Shown: positions 7,955 through 17,057 of the stretch, in pieces | Layout: each line of letters opens with the position of its first letter | How positions within the stretch are numbered: position 1 is the stretch's first letter | Assembly: GCA_025358115.1 (NCBI GenBank) | Contig: JANYKQ010000009.1 | Location: 18,407-82,406 of the forward strand | Direction: 5' to 3' | DNA: 64,000 nt | Origin: Methanomicrobiales archaeon | GTDB taxonomy: Archaea > Halobacteriota > Methanomicrobia > Methanomicrobiales > Methanospirillaceae | Made by a program: the position numbers and the translations under genes | The notes under the pieces: generated by a model | The model's input: only the letters and a program-made list of their open reading frames with translations | Told to the model about the DNA's origin: nothing | Databases searched by the model: none

Positions 7955-10900
7955 TTACCCAATATTTGATCCCGTAACAACACTATCTGCGATGGTAACA
8001 TCCCCGCTACATTTGCCATCCATATCACAGTTGTTCAGAAGATTCGTCCTTGTAAGAACAGAATCCTTTATCGAAATATTGAAAATATTCTGGATATTTC
8101 CCCTCTTCGATACTTCTTCGGTGACGTGACGGTTTATCTCAGCGAGGAGACCTGTGAGATCTTTTGGATCGTGGCTGAAGGCCGTTATTTCAACCATGTC
8201 CATGTCTTTTGCGATACCGAGTTTGATCACCATATCCTTTTGAGTGACTTTTGTCTTTCCATAATACCAGGATTCAAAATTATTGGCTCGCCGAAGCGTA
8301 CTGATATGCCGGATATCATGGTGTTGAATCACACTCTGGAAGAGCTTCAGTTGAGTTGGTGCGTCGAGATTTCTGGGAACTGAAAATATTTTTGTATCCC
8401 GTGATGGGAGGGATTCGATGAGTTGTTTGAGTGATCCGATATTCACTTGTTCTTTTGTCTCAAAGATTGGACAGACAACCTGAATTTTGAGTGGATCCAT
8501 GTCGAGCGATCCGGGTTTCCCCTGTGCATCCTTATACCGTATGTGGCATTGTACATCGGTTCCTTCCTTTGCGCAGATGGTCGGTTCGAGGTAGAGACTC
8601 ACCGTTCTGTCATTGTTCGGATTGATAGTCCCGAGTTTAATTTTCTCGTTTTCATAGGGATATTCTTCCGGTTCATGCCGTTCCAGATAAAGAATTGCAC
8701 GATCAAAATCGGGTTCTAAAATAACATTGTGAATGGTGAATGGCGTTAGATTTTTCACTGAGATTTTCAGGCGAATATACCCGGCATAGAATTCATACGC
8801 ACGGATGATCTGGAAGTCTTGGGACGATATTGTTTTATTTGGGAATTGATCCACAGATGAGGTCGTACCCTTTTCAACAACAGCGATCCAGAACTCCTGC
8901 ACCTTCCGGTATTCCCTGCCATCAACATTCTTGTACGTAAGGATTGCTTCGAGCAGGACCTTGCCGGCATTTTTCGGCATCAGGGTAAATTCGATATGAG
9001 TTACCGTGCCTACCGGGACGGAGACTGGCTTTATCCCCTTGGTCTGGAACTCTTCAGAGAAGGAAAGCAGGACATCGGTTGCATTGGCGGCACCGGTATT
9101 TTTCAGGGAGGCCCGGGTCAGGACCCATACGCCCGCTGTGAAGGTCGTGGTCTCAAGCCCGATCTCCAGATCGGGGGTTGCCATTCTCCGGAATTTCTCG
9201 AGACCGGCAATTGCATCTTCGACTACAGATATTTCCCGGGCCTGGAATTTTGATTCAACGTCCGAACGCAGGCTGTCGGGAATCTGACCGAACTTTCCTG
9301 ATTCAGCGAGGAGTTGCCGTCCTTTTTCCTTGAGTGCGGTAAGTTTTCCCTGGTATTCCAGCTGCTGTTCAAAATTCTGGAACGCTGAATTGATCGTTGC
9401 AATATTTTCAATTTTCAACTGCTCAAGAGAAGACGTATCATGTCCTTTTGATCGCCATTCTGCAATGCAGTCTTCCTGGTTTTTAAGGTTAGCAATTACC
9501 CGTTCTGCGGTACTGAGCGTTGTCCGTGCGGATTCATAGGCACCTGAATTGTACTGGTTTTTTGCTTGGGCAATAATTGCCTGGGCCTGGGTTCTGAAGA
9601 GTACCAATGACGAGGCACCCTGCTCTGCCGCAGTGATCTTCCGGGGGATGTCGCTATTTTTGACCAGCGTTGCTCTTCTCCTCCGGTAGATGACATATCC
9701 TCCAACAAGAAGGAGCAATAGTCCGAGAAGAATTATAGAAATTGGAATGTTTGCGATACGATTGGTTGGATCGGATACCGCTGAAAAAATACCCTGAATA
9801 CTTGGAATGGTGGCTCCTCCAATCGCATACAGGTTGTTATCAGAATACACATAGACAACACCGTTTGCAACCACTGGTGCTGATGCTATTGAAGACCGCG
9901 CAGTAAATCGCCACTTTTCTTTGCCGTTTGCTGCATCAACTGCATATAGGTTATGATTGTTACTCCCAACATAGACGACGCCATTTGCTACTGATGGCGA
10001 TGTAAACCCTGTAGACATCGGATCAGATTTCCCTATACTGAACTTCCATTTCTGGTTCGCCGTTGCGGCATCAATCGCATACAGGTTATTTTCGGAATCC
10101 CCGATATAGACAACGCCCCCCGTTACCGCCGCCGAGTCTTTAACTATACCGTCGGCAATAAACCGCCACTTCTCTTTCCCTGTAGCAGTATCGAGAGCAA
10201 ACAGGGCCCATCCCGGTTCTGCATAACCCCCAATATAAACAACACCATCCGCTACCGTTGGTGTTGTACCGGTCCCGAGACCCCCAGTACCAAATCGCCA
10301 CATCTCTCTCCCGGTCGTGGCATCGACTGCATACAGGTTCTCATCTGAACTATGGACATAGACGACACCGTTAGCTACAGCGGGGGATGAAGAGATGCGA
10401 TCTCCTGTTGTGAACCGCCACTTCTCTGTCCCTGCTGCCGCATCAACCGCATACAGGTTCTTATCTGAACTACCAACATAGACGACGCCGTTTGTTACAG
10501 CCGGTGATGAATCCACACTACTCCCCGTAGCAAACCGCCACTTCTCTGTCCCCGTCGCAGCATCGACCGCATGCAGGTTCTTATAACTACCAACATAGAC
10601 GACGCCGTTTGTTACAGCCGGCGATGAATCCCCACCATCTCCCCTAGCAAACCGCCACTTCTCTTTCCCTGTTGCCGCATCGACCGCATACAGGTTATCA
10701 TCCGAACTCCCGAAATAGGCGACGCCGTTTGTTACAGCCGGCGATGTGCCACGGATAATTCCCGAATTAAAGTGCCATAGTTCTGTATTGCCCGGTTCAA
10801 TGCCGCCATTATCAAAGACGCCGGTATGTCCGGGATTGGCACGGTACATTGCATCGGCAGCGGCAGCGGGTGATATGAGAAGCACAGGAATGAGAAGACA

Positions 10901-10969
10901 GAGACATGTACAAAAAATTGCGATCCCGATACTCTTCCCGCGACCGTTCATGCTTTCCTGTTGCTTCAT
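7955..10969 (-). CDS. PQQ-propeller membrane sensor lacking a kinase domain
   Basis: 1004 aa. A signal peptide ends near residue 38 (SPAAAAD). The YRANPGHTGVFD entry and eight propeller blades span about 45-380. A membrane helix follows at about 405-428 (SIILLGLLLLLVGGYVIY), then a basic stop-transfer and a cytosolic helical segment to about 600. A CARDB-like domain (about 600-705), a second Ig-like beta domain (about 707-833), a mixed alpha/beta region (about 836-955) and a short C-terminal repeat (IKDSVLTRTNL, then IADSVVTGSNIG) complete it. It has no kinase motifs, so it is probably a co-receptor, scaffold or decoy beside the kinases. Its C-terminal DSV(I/L)T repeat recurs in the 358-aa protein at 18071. 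The upstream region shares a 22-base element with sensor kinase 2, and a kinase-tail relic follows its stop. Confidence 0.8.
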   Translation of the reverse strand: MKQQESMNGRGKSIGIAIFCTCLCLLIPVLLISPAAAADAMYRANPGHTGVFDNGGIEPGNTELWHFNSGIIRGTSPAVTNGVAYFGSSDDNLYAVDAATGKEKWRFARGDGGDSSPAVTNGVVYVGSYKNLHAVDAATGTEKWRFATGSSVDSSPAVTNGVVYVGSSDKNLYAVDAAAGTEKWRFTTGDRISSSPAVANGVVYVHSSDENLYAVDATTGREMWRFGTGGLGTGTTPTVADGVVYIGGYAEPGWALFALDTATGKEKWRFIADGIVKDSAAVTGGVVYIGDSENNLYAIDAATANQKWKFSIGKSDPMSTGFTSPSVANGVVYVGSNNHNLYAVDAANGKEKWRFTARSSIASAPVVANGVVYVYSDNNLYAIGGATIPSIQGIFSAVSDPTNRIANIPISIILLGLLLLLVGGYVIYRRRRATLVKNSDIPRKITAAEQGASSLVLFRTQAQAIIAQAKNQYNSGAYESARTTLSTAERVIANLKNQEDCIAEWRSKGHDTSSLEQLKIENIATINSAFQNFEQQLEYQGKLTALKEKGRQLLAESGKFGQIPDSLRSDVESKFQAREISVVEDAIAGLEKFRRMATPDLEIGLETTTFTAGVWVLTRASLKNTGAANATDVLLSFSEEFQTKGIKPVSVPVGTVTHIEFTLMPKNAGKVLLEAILTYKNVDGREYRKVQEFWIAVVEKGTTSSVDQFPNKTISSQDFQIIRAYEFYAGYIRLKISVKNLTPFTIHNVILEPDFDRAILYLERHEPEEYPYENEKIKLGTINPNNDRTVSLYLEPTICAKEGTDVQCHIRYKDAQGKPGSLDMDPLKIQVVCPIFETKEQVNIGSLKQLIESLPSRDTKIFSVPRNLDAPTQLKLFQSVIQHHDIRHISTLRRANNFESWYYGKTKVTQKDMVIKLGIAKDMDMVEITAFSHDPKDLTGLLAEINRHVTEEVSKRGNIQNIFNISIKDSVLTRTNLLNNCDMDGKCSGDVTIADSVVTGSNIG

Positions 10970-10993
10970 GTGTCAAGGGGGGTCATCGGCAGT

Positions 10994-11015
10994 GCGGATA
11001 AATGTTGTGAAATAA
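10994..11015 (-). promoter_or_regulatory. Conserved promoter element of the kinase-less sensor
   Basis: The plus strand reads GCGGATAAAT, one variable base, then TTGTGAAATAA. The same 22-base pattern occurs at 14810-14831 before sensor kinase 2. Both end 22-25 bases before the start codon. On the minus strand it gives an ATTTATCC core suited to a BRE/TATA region with a very short leader. Confidence 0.55.
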
Positions 11016-11095
11016 AAGTTAAAGGATACCGTCCCCGGGAAAATCACTGCAGAGCGATGAGACACTTGCGAGGAAGTGATGGCATTTCCCGAACC

Positions 11096-14000
11096 TCAAC
11101 CCTTTTTCCTGAAACCCACACTTACCTGATGCACGATAATCTCCGCTTTCTGGATGAGCTCTTCAGGAATCTCTGTCACTCCCATATCCATTCTCATCTG
11201 GATCTGTTCGGCTAATTCCCGGGCTTCCGATTTCACATCACCTTTGGAATAATGAGCAAGATCAAGGAGATACTTATAGGCAGTTTGAATATCGCCGGTC
11301 AGCATATTGATCATGACGAGATCCCCACAGTAGAATGCTGATCGGCTGTAATCCTGAACGGTCACACTTGTTTTCAATAAGTCCGCGTAATTTTCCCTCA
11401 GATAAAGCGCAAGATTTTTCTGGAGTTCAAGAACGGACTGGTACCGTTTTGCCGGATCTTTCTGGAGACATTTCATCACGACAACGTCTATTACATGGGC
11501 ATCGGGAGTAATTTCGGAGGGACGTTTTGGATCCTTTGTGGCGATACCCATCCCGATCTCGATCATACTGTCACCCTGGAACGGTAACACACCCGTGACG
11601 AGTTCATACAGGATCACACCGAGCTGCCAGATATCAGTCCGTTCGTCTTTTGCCCGGTTGTTGATCTGTTCCGGTGCCGCGTAGTAAGGAGTGAACGATG
11701 TCGCAGATGTGGTTGTTGCCTCGGAGATAACCCGCGAAAGGCCCCAGTCTGAGATCTTCGGAACGCCATTTTTGAGGAGGATGTTCTGGGGTTTCAGGTC
11801 ACGATGGATAATCTTGCGGTCATGTGCGAATTTGAGCCCTTCACAGATGTTGAACAGAATCCATGCAGCTTCTTCGCACTCAACAGGCTTCACCTGATCT
11901 GCAAGTGCACAGTCGCAGAGCTCTTCCTCGAAAAACGGCATCGGCATGATGTTGAAATCGTAGAGTCCCACGATGTTGGGGTGGCTGAGTTTTGTCCAGT
12001 TCTGCATCTCGGCTATGAACGATTTCCCGGTCACGGCATCCATGGATATAGGGATCTTTACAGCGACAAATTTCCCATCCTTTCGTTTTGCCTTAAAGAC
12101 ACGGGCAAACCCGCCTTTTCCTATGAATTCAGATTCGGTATACCGGTCGGAGAGATCCGGAGGGAGTTGTTTGGGTGTATCGGGTTTGGGTGAATAATGA
12201 GATACCGGACTTGATGTCGGAGGGGTAGCCATACCGGGTTCGGATGCCGAACTTATCCTGTCCGCAACATCAACCCAGAACTCCTGTACAGTCTCATATT
12301 TCTCCCTCTTTGGATCCTTATATTTCAGCGTAACTTCCAAGAGTACATTCCCGTCATTTTTAGGTAAAATACTGATGTCCGTACGCGATGACTGCCCCGG
12401 GCGGACAGTAACTGGTTTTATTCCCTTGGTCTCGAATTCATTTGAGAATGTAAACGTGACATCATTTGCCTGGGCTAACCCGTGGTTGGTGAGGGTTATC
12501 CCCAACTTATGCCATCTCGCGGCAGTAAGTTTCATGGTGTCAATCGTGATTGCCAGTTCGGGTTTGGCTGTTTTTTGTATTTTCTCGAAATCTGCCTGAT
12601 CACGTTTGAATGCGAAGAGGAGTCTCTGCACATCGCCAAGACGTGCGGGATCTTTTAAAATCTGTCGGATTTTCTCAGACCGGGTAAGAATATCTGGTTG
12701 TGAAAAAAACACCGGATCGGTTTTCTGTATGTGAGTCAGTTCCTCATCGATTCTCTGCAACGTTTTGATTTGCTCTTCGAGATTCTTGATATTGGCGAGT
12801 ATCTCCCGAGCCGTTTTTTGTGAGACATTTTCAGGAAGTTTGACACTATACCCATCTGTCGTCCACTTGTCAAGAGATTCCTTGGCTTTCCCAACTTGGG
12901 CATCGAGTTCGATCAGTGTGTTCAATTCAGATAAGGCCTTTTCAATATCGGTGATCTTTTCAGGATTCCGGATATTTTGTCCTATGTTTCTGATGAATGG
13001 TTGGGCATCTCGGCAGTTCAGAAGTGAACTGTATGATGTGGCCAGCTTTTGATAGTCCCGTTCAAGCGTTCTTAACTTGGCTATCTTCTGGTAGAGTGTA
13101 TCACATCGTTGTCGGATCTGATCGATTGTTCCGGTATCCGAGATCAGCTGCGGGTCGATGAGATACCCCTCTCCTTTCCAGGAAGTTATGTTCAGTTCAC
13201 ACCTCTTTAAATGGGGTATCCCAGTCTCTAACTGAGATAGAAGGCGCTCTGCGTCTGAGAAGTTTTCTGAAAAAATTGAACGGTTGACTTCGGTTAGTAT
13301 GCGAGTCACCGTCACCTTAAAAAAAGTCAGTGAATCTGATTGCCGGGTGACTGATTCAAGCCGGGTAGATAATTGTGGTGACGGTTTGCTTACTGGATAT
13401 AATGAAGCGACTGATTCTGAACGGGGACCCGGAGTGTGCGGATTCGTGTCCGGTATTTTCCGTCGCCATCTGAAATATCCGATTCCACCTATAACCAGAA
13501 CAATGAGGACAACCCCGACAAGGATCACCGGAATTATGTTTGTGAGGTTTTTTGTTGAGGTACTCGGTTGTTGAGATAAAGATGAAACTGTTGTTTGTGT
13601 GGGTATCGTCTTTGTAGTGGTAGATATCGATGAGTTGGTTAACACAACTCCAACTGCATACAGGTTATGATCCCAACTCCCAACATATACAACACCATTC
13701 GCCACAGCTGGGGACGATATTACCCAATTTCCCGTCGTGAATTGCCATAACTCTTTCCCCGTCACTGCATCGAGAGTATACAAGTTGCAATCCTTGCTCC
13801 CGACATAGACAACACTCTCCGACACAGCAGGTGAAGAACTCACCCCTCCTCCAGTAGTGAACCTCCACTTCTCTTTCCCAGTCTCCGCATCGATAGCATA
13901 CAGGTTCTTATCTTCACTTCCGACATAGATGATATTGTTCGAAACCGCAGGTGATGAACGTATCAAATCTCCAGTAGTGAACCTCCACTTCTCTTTCCCT

Positions 14001-14788
14001 GTTACCGCATCGATGGCATACAGGTTCTTATCCCAACTTCCGAAATAGATAACATTATCCGACACCGCAGGTGATGAAAATACATAACCTTCAGTAGTGA
14101 ACCTCCACTTCTCTTTCCCCGTTACCGAATCGATAGCATACAGGTTCTTATCATTACTCCCGATATAGACAACACTATCCGATACCGCAGGTGACGAACT
14201 CACTCCACCCCCTGTCGTGAACCTCCACTTCTCTATCCCTGTTACCGCATCGATAGCATACAGGTTCTTATCATTACTCCCGACATAGACAACACTATCC
14301 GACACCGCAGGTGACGAACCCACTCCACCTCCAGTAGTGAACCTCCACTTCTCTTTCCCTGTTACCGCATCGATAGCATACAGGTTCTTATCTTCACTTC
14401 CGACATAGACGATATCGTTCGAAACCGCTGGTGATGAAAGGTACTCGTCACTTCCCATTTTAAAATTCCATTTCTCTTTTCCCGTCACTGCATCGATGGC
14501 ATACAGTTTGTCATAATCACTCCCGACATAGACAACACTATCCGACACCGTAGGCATTGATTCAACATAATATCCCATCTTAAAATGCCACAACTCCGTA
14601 TTGGTTGGCACAATCCCCCCAGTATCAAAAATCCCCGTGTGCTGTGGGTTGGCGCGGAACATCGAGTCGGCAGCGGAGGTAGAGGGGATGATCAACATTA
14701 TGAGGAAAAAAAGAATTAAACAGGAGTGATACGCCCCGAATTCGTTACATATCCCGTGATTGCCCAAGGTCTCCCGCCGTTTAATCAA
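11096..14788 (-). CDS. Membrane Ser/Thr protein kinase with external PQQ propeller (sensor kinase 2)
   Basis: 1230 aa. The signal peptide (about 20-40, ending STSAAD) leads into eight propeller blades (about 45-385), a Ser/Thr-rich linker, a membrane helix (about 415-440, IIPVILVGVVLIVLVIGGIGYF), a cytosolic helical region (450-730), a CARDB-like domain (735-843) and a Hanks kinase (about 878-1130). Kinase motifs are GKGGFARV near 889, VAVK, HRDLKPQN near 994, DWG near 1016 and APE. The same ~100-residue helical tail as in sensor kinase 1 ends it. The kinase region is close to identical to that of sensor kinase 1 over long runs, while the stalk lacks the three 108-residue repeats, so the family evolves by swapping stalk modules. 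It is the first of three minus-strand sensor genes and lies head-to-head with the soluble kinase gene at 14954. Confidence 0.88.
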   Translation of the reverse strand: MIKRRETLGNHGICNEFGAYHSCLILFFLIMLIIPSTSAADSMFRANPQHTGIFDTGGIVPTNTELWHFKMGYYVESMPTVSDSVVYVGSDYDKLYAIDAVTGKEKWNFKMGSDEYLSSPAVSNDIVYVGSEDKNLYAIDAVTGKEKWRFTTGGGVGSSPAVSDSVVYVGSNDKNLYAIDAVTGIEKWRFTTGGGVSSSPAVSDSVVYIGSNDKNLYAIDSVTGKEKWRFTTEGYVFSSPAVSDNVIYFGSWDKNLYAIDAVTGKEKWRFTTGDLIRSSPAVSNNIIYVGSEDKNLYAIDAETGKEKWRFTTGGGVSSSPAVSESVVYVGSKDCNLYTLDAVTGKELWQFTTGNWVISSPAVANGVVYVGSWDHNLYAVGVVLTNSSISTTTKTIPTQTTVSSLSQQPSTSTKNLTNIIPVILVGVVLIVLVIGGIGYFRWRRKIPDTNPHTPGPRSESVASLYPVSKPSPQLSTRLESVTRQSDSLTFFKVTVTRILTEVNRSIFSENFSDAERLLSQLETGIPHLKRCELNITSWKGEGYLIDPQLISDTGTIDQIRQRCDTLYQKIAKLRTLERDYQKLATSYSSLLNCRDAQPFIRNIGQNIRNPEKITDIEKALSELNTLIELDAQVGKAKESLDKWTTDGYSVKLPENVSQKTAREILANIKNLEEQIKTLQRIDEELTHIQKTDPVFFSQPDILTRSEKIRQILKDPARLGDVQRLLFAFKRDQADFEKIQKTAKPELAITIDTMKLTAARWHKLGITLTNHGLAQANDVTFTFSNEFETKGIKPVTVRPGQSSRTDISILPKNDGNVLLEVTLKYKDPKREKYETVQEFWVDVADRISSASEPGMATPPTSSPVSHYSPKPDTPKQLPPDLSDRYTESEFIGKGGFARVFKAKRKDGKFVAVKIPISMDAVTGKSFIAEMQNWTKLSHPNIVGLYDFNIMPMPFFEEELCDCALADQVKPVECEEAAWILFNICEGLKFAHDRKIIHRDLKPQNILLKNGVPKISDWGLSRVISEATTTSATSFTPYYAAPEQINNRAKDERTDIWQLGVILYELVTGVLPFQGDSMIEIGMGIATKDPKRPSEITPDAHVIDVVVMKCLQKDPAKRYQSVLELQKNLALYLRENYADLLKTSVTVQDYSRSAFYCGDLVMINMLTGDIQTAYKYLLDLAHYSKGDVKSEARELAEQIQMRMDMGVTEIPEELIQKAEIIVHQVSVGFRKKG
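13660..14570 (-). repeat. Tandem propeller blades with exact 120-bp period
   Basis: The string ACCTCCACTTCTCT begins at 13861, 13981, 14101, 14221 and 14341, an exact 120-base spacing. Each unit encodes one 40-residue blade (NLYAIDAVTGKEKWRFTTG, then SSPAVSDSVVYVGS). Identity between central blades is much higher than between the end blades, which points to recent internal duplication or gene conversion. Confidence 0.9.
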
Positions 14789-14809
14789 TAGTGGGAGGTT
14801 ACCGGCAGG

Positions 14810-14831
14810 GCGGATAAATCTTGTGAAATAA
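14810..14831 (-). promoter_or_regulatory. Conserved promoter element of sensor kinase 2
   Basis: This is the same 22-base pattern as at 10994-11015, differing only at one central base (C instead of G). It ends 22 bases before the kinase start, so the two sensor genes are probably controlled alike. Confidence 0.55.
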
Positions 14832-14953
14832 TAATTATGGGATATCCATCTGAAAGTCGCGTGATATTCGAGACTCTGAAACCCCCCCTTTCGTTAGCAT
14901 TATTAACTCTCCCTCAAGAGTATGAATAAAAAGAACACCTCTTGGGAACCGGC

Positions 14954-16969
14954 ATGGACACGGAATATGCAAATACGGTAAAATATAACAAGTGCCCCTC
15001 ATGCGGGGCAAACGTACTCTCGACCATGCAGTTCTGTGTGAGCTGCGGTGCCAGGATGACGACCCGAACCTGCCCCCACTGCAATACCGCCATTATCGGA
15101 AACCCGGAGTTCTGCCGGAACTGCGGAAAAACGCTCGTGCCCTCGAAGAAGTGCCCGAAATGCAATATCCCGATCTCGGGAAATCCCGAGTTCTGCCGGA
15201 ACTGCGGGGCTCCGCTTCTCGAATCCCGCAAATGCCCGTCCTGCGGGGCGATCATCAGCAGGGATGCGAAATTCTGCAATGGCTGCGGGAGGGTCATGGA
15301 ACCGGAAAGCCCGGCCGGGGGAGGGATGGATGTCGCCCTGATGGAAAAGGCGCAGGAACTCCTCTCCATGGTCGGGCGGTTCGGCACGATACCCGACCCG
15401 CCAAACCCCGACATGAATACGTACAACCCGTCTTCGCTGAAAAAAACCGTCACCTCCATGGAAAAATTCTTAGAGACCGCAACGCCGGATCTCACCATCA
15501 GCCTCAGCCGCATGTACCTGAATCTCTCAACATGGCACAAGATGGGGATACAGATCACCAATACCGGAAAAGCGCACGCCTTTTTTGTCACTCTCGGGTT
15601 CTCCGATGATTTTGAGACCCGGCGGATCAAACCCATCACGGTCGAAGCGGGAAGTACCCAGACCGTTGAGATCGGGATAATGCCAAAGACACAGGGCAAT
15701 ATCCCGATCGAAGTCACCCTGCATTACAAGGATGGCAACAACAGGGATTACACCCAGACCAGCGACTTCTGGATAGATGTCCAGCCCCCGTCCAGTACGC
15801 CCCACCTCTTCAAAGCGGAAGAGGATATGCAAAACCTCCCTGCGGCAACCCCGCAAACCTCGCAGTCACCCCTGTTGCAAAACCCCGTAACCATGCGTTC
15901 CCTTCCCCCGGAAATGACGGCAAAATACACGAACTCGGAGTTCATTGCCAAGGGAGGGTTTGCCCGGGTCTTCAAGGCAAAGAGAAAAGACGGGCAGTAC
16001 GTTGCGGTAAAAGTGCCCATCGATCTCGATGAATCAACCGGCAAATCGTTCATTGCCGAGATGCAGAACTGGACCAAGCTCAACCATCCCAATATCGTGA
16101 AAATTTATGATTACAACATCATGCCGTTTCCGTATTTTGAAGAGGAACTCTGCGACAGCGGTCTTGACAAGGTCAAAAAACCCATGGGTATCGCACAGGC
16201 GGCATGGATCATCTTCAATGTCTGTGAAGGCCTCAAGTACGCCCATTCCCTCAAGATTATTCACCGCGACTTAAAACCCCAGAACATTCTTATAAAAAAC
16301 GGTATTCCCAAGATCTCCGACTGGGGACTCTCCAAGATTGTCACGGACGTCTCTTCCATAACCACTGCCTCCTTCACCCCGTTTTATGCAGCCCCCGAGC
16401 AGGTGACCAACAAGACCAAGGATCAGCGGACCGATATCTGGCAGGTCGGGGTTATATTATACGAACTGGTAACCGGGACACTCCCCTTCACGGGAGAAAG
16501 CATGATCGATATCATTACGAGCATCCCGACAAAAGACCCGAAGCCCCCGGGGGATATCAATCCGGATGCGAAACTGATCGAGGGGATCATCCTCCGGTGC
16601 ATGGAAAAAGATCCGGCGAAACGGTACCAGTCGGTGATCGCACTGCAAAAAGATCTGGCGGGCTTCTTAAAGATCGATTATACGGAGTCTCTCCGGATGA
16701 GTGTCGGGGCAAAGAATCTCCGGCAGTCGGCCGAGTACTGCAGCAAGCTCCTCCTTGCCAACTTAAAGAGCGGAGACCTGCGTGAAGCCTACAAATATGC
16801 AACAGATCTTGTCAATTATTGCGAGGGAGAGGTCCGGGACCAGGTAAAGGAGTTGTCTGCCGAGATCCGCATCCGGCTTGACAATGACCTGGATGAAGTG
16901 CCGGACGAAATTATGGAGGCAGCCGAACTGATCGCCCACAAGATCGGTGTGGGGTTGACCACCCTGTGA
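14954..16969 (+). CDS. Soluble zinc-ribbon Ser/Thr protein kinase
   Basis: 671 aa from the ATG at 14954; an in-frame TTG at 14942 would add four residues and I see no reason to prefer it. Four zinc ribbons fill about residues 12-115 (for example CPSCGANVLSTMQFCVSCG and CPKCNIPISGNPEFCRNCG). A short helical segment, the same CARDB-like domain as the membrane kinases (about 176-276) and a Hanks kinase (about 325-572) follow. The kinase has AKGGFARV as glycine loop, so its first glycine is Ala, then VAVK, HRDLKPQN near 437, DWG near 456 and APE. The family's helical tail ends it. With no signal peptide or membrane helix it is cytosolic, and may relay or integrate signals from the membrane kinases. 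A PP2C phosphatase follows 88 bases downstream on the same strand. Confidence 0.88.
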   Translation: MDTEYANTVKYNKCPSCGANVLSTMQFCVSCGARMTTRTCPHCNTAIIGNPEFCRNCGKTLVPSKKCPKCNIPISGNPEFCRNCGAPLLESRKCPSCGAIISRDAKFCNGCGRVMEPESPAGGGMDVALMEKAQELLSMVGRFGTIPDPPNPDMNTYNPSSLKKTVTSMEKFLETATPDLTISLSRMYLNLSTWHKMGIQITNTGKAHAFFVTLGFSDDFETRRIKPITVEAGSTQTVEIGIMPKTQGNIPIEVTLHYKDGNNRDYTQTSDFWIDVQPPSSTPHLFKAEEDMQNLPAATPQTSQSPLLQNPVTMRSLPPEMTAKYTNSEFIAKGGFARVFKAKRKDGQYVAVKVPIDLDESTGKSFIAEMQNWTKLNHPNIVKIYDYNIMPFPYFEEELCDSGLDKVKKPMGIAQAAWIIFNVCEGLKYAHSLKIIHRDLKPQNILIKNGIPKISDWGLSKIVTDVSSITTASFTPFYAAPEQVTNKTKDQRTDIWQVGVILYELVTGTLPFTGESMIDIITSIPTKDPKPPGDINPDAKLIEGIILRCMEKDPAKRYQSVIALQKDLAGFLKIDYTESLRMSVGAKNLRQSAEYCSKLLLANLKSGDLREAYKYATDLVNYCEGEVRDQVKELSAEIRIRLDNDLDEVPDEIMEAAELIAHKIGVGLTTL

Positions 16970-17057
16970 TGAACGCAGAATTGATCGACCTTGTATCCCC
17001 CCCGTGGACTTTTTCCCGGAAGACTGAAAGAAGAGCAGTCATTTTTGGAAAATTACC

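Noticed and set aside
13660..14570. Regular repeat array that might suggest CRISPR
   Set aside because: The 120-bp units are coding propeller blades in an intact frame, without short repeat/unique spacer structure.
14914..15717. 267-aa minus-strand open frame
   Set aside because: Antisense to the soluble kinase gene; low-complexity residues mirror the zinc-ribbon repeats of the real gene.
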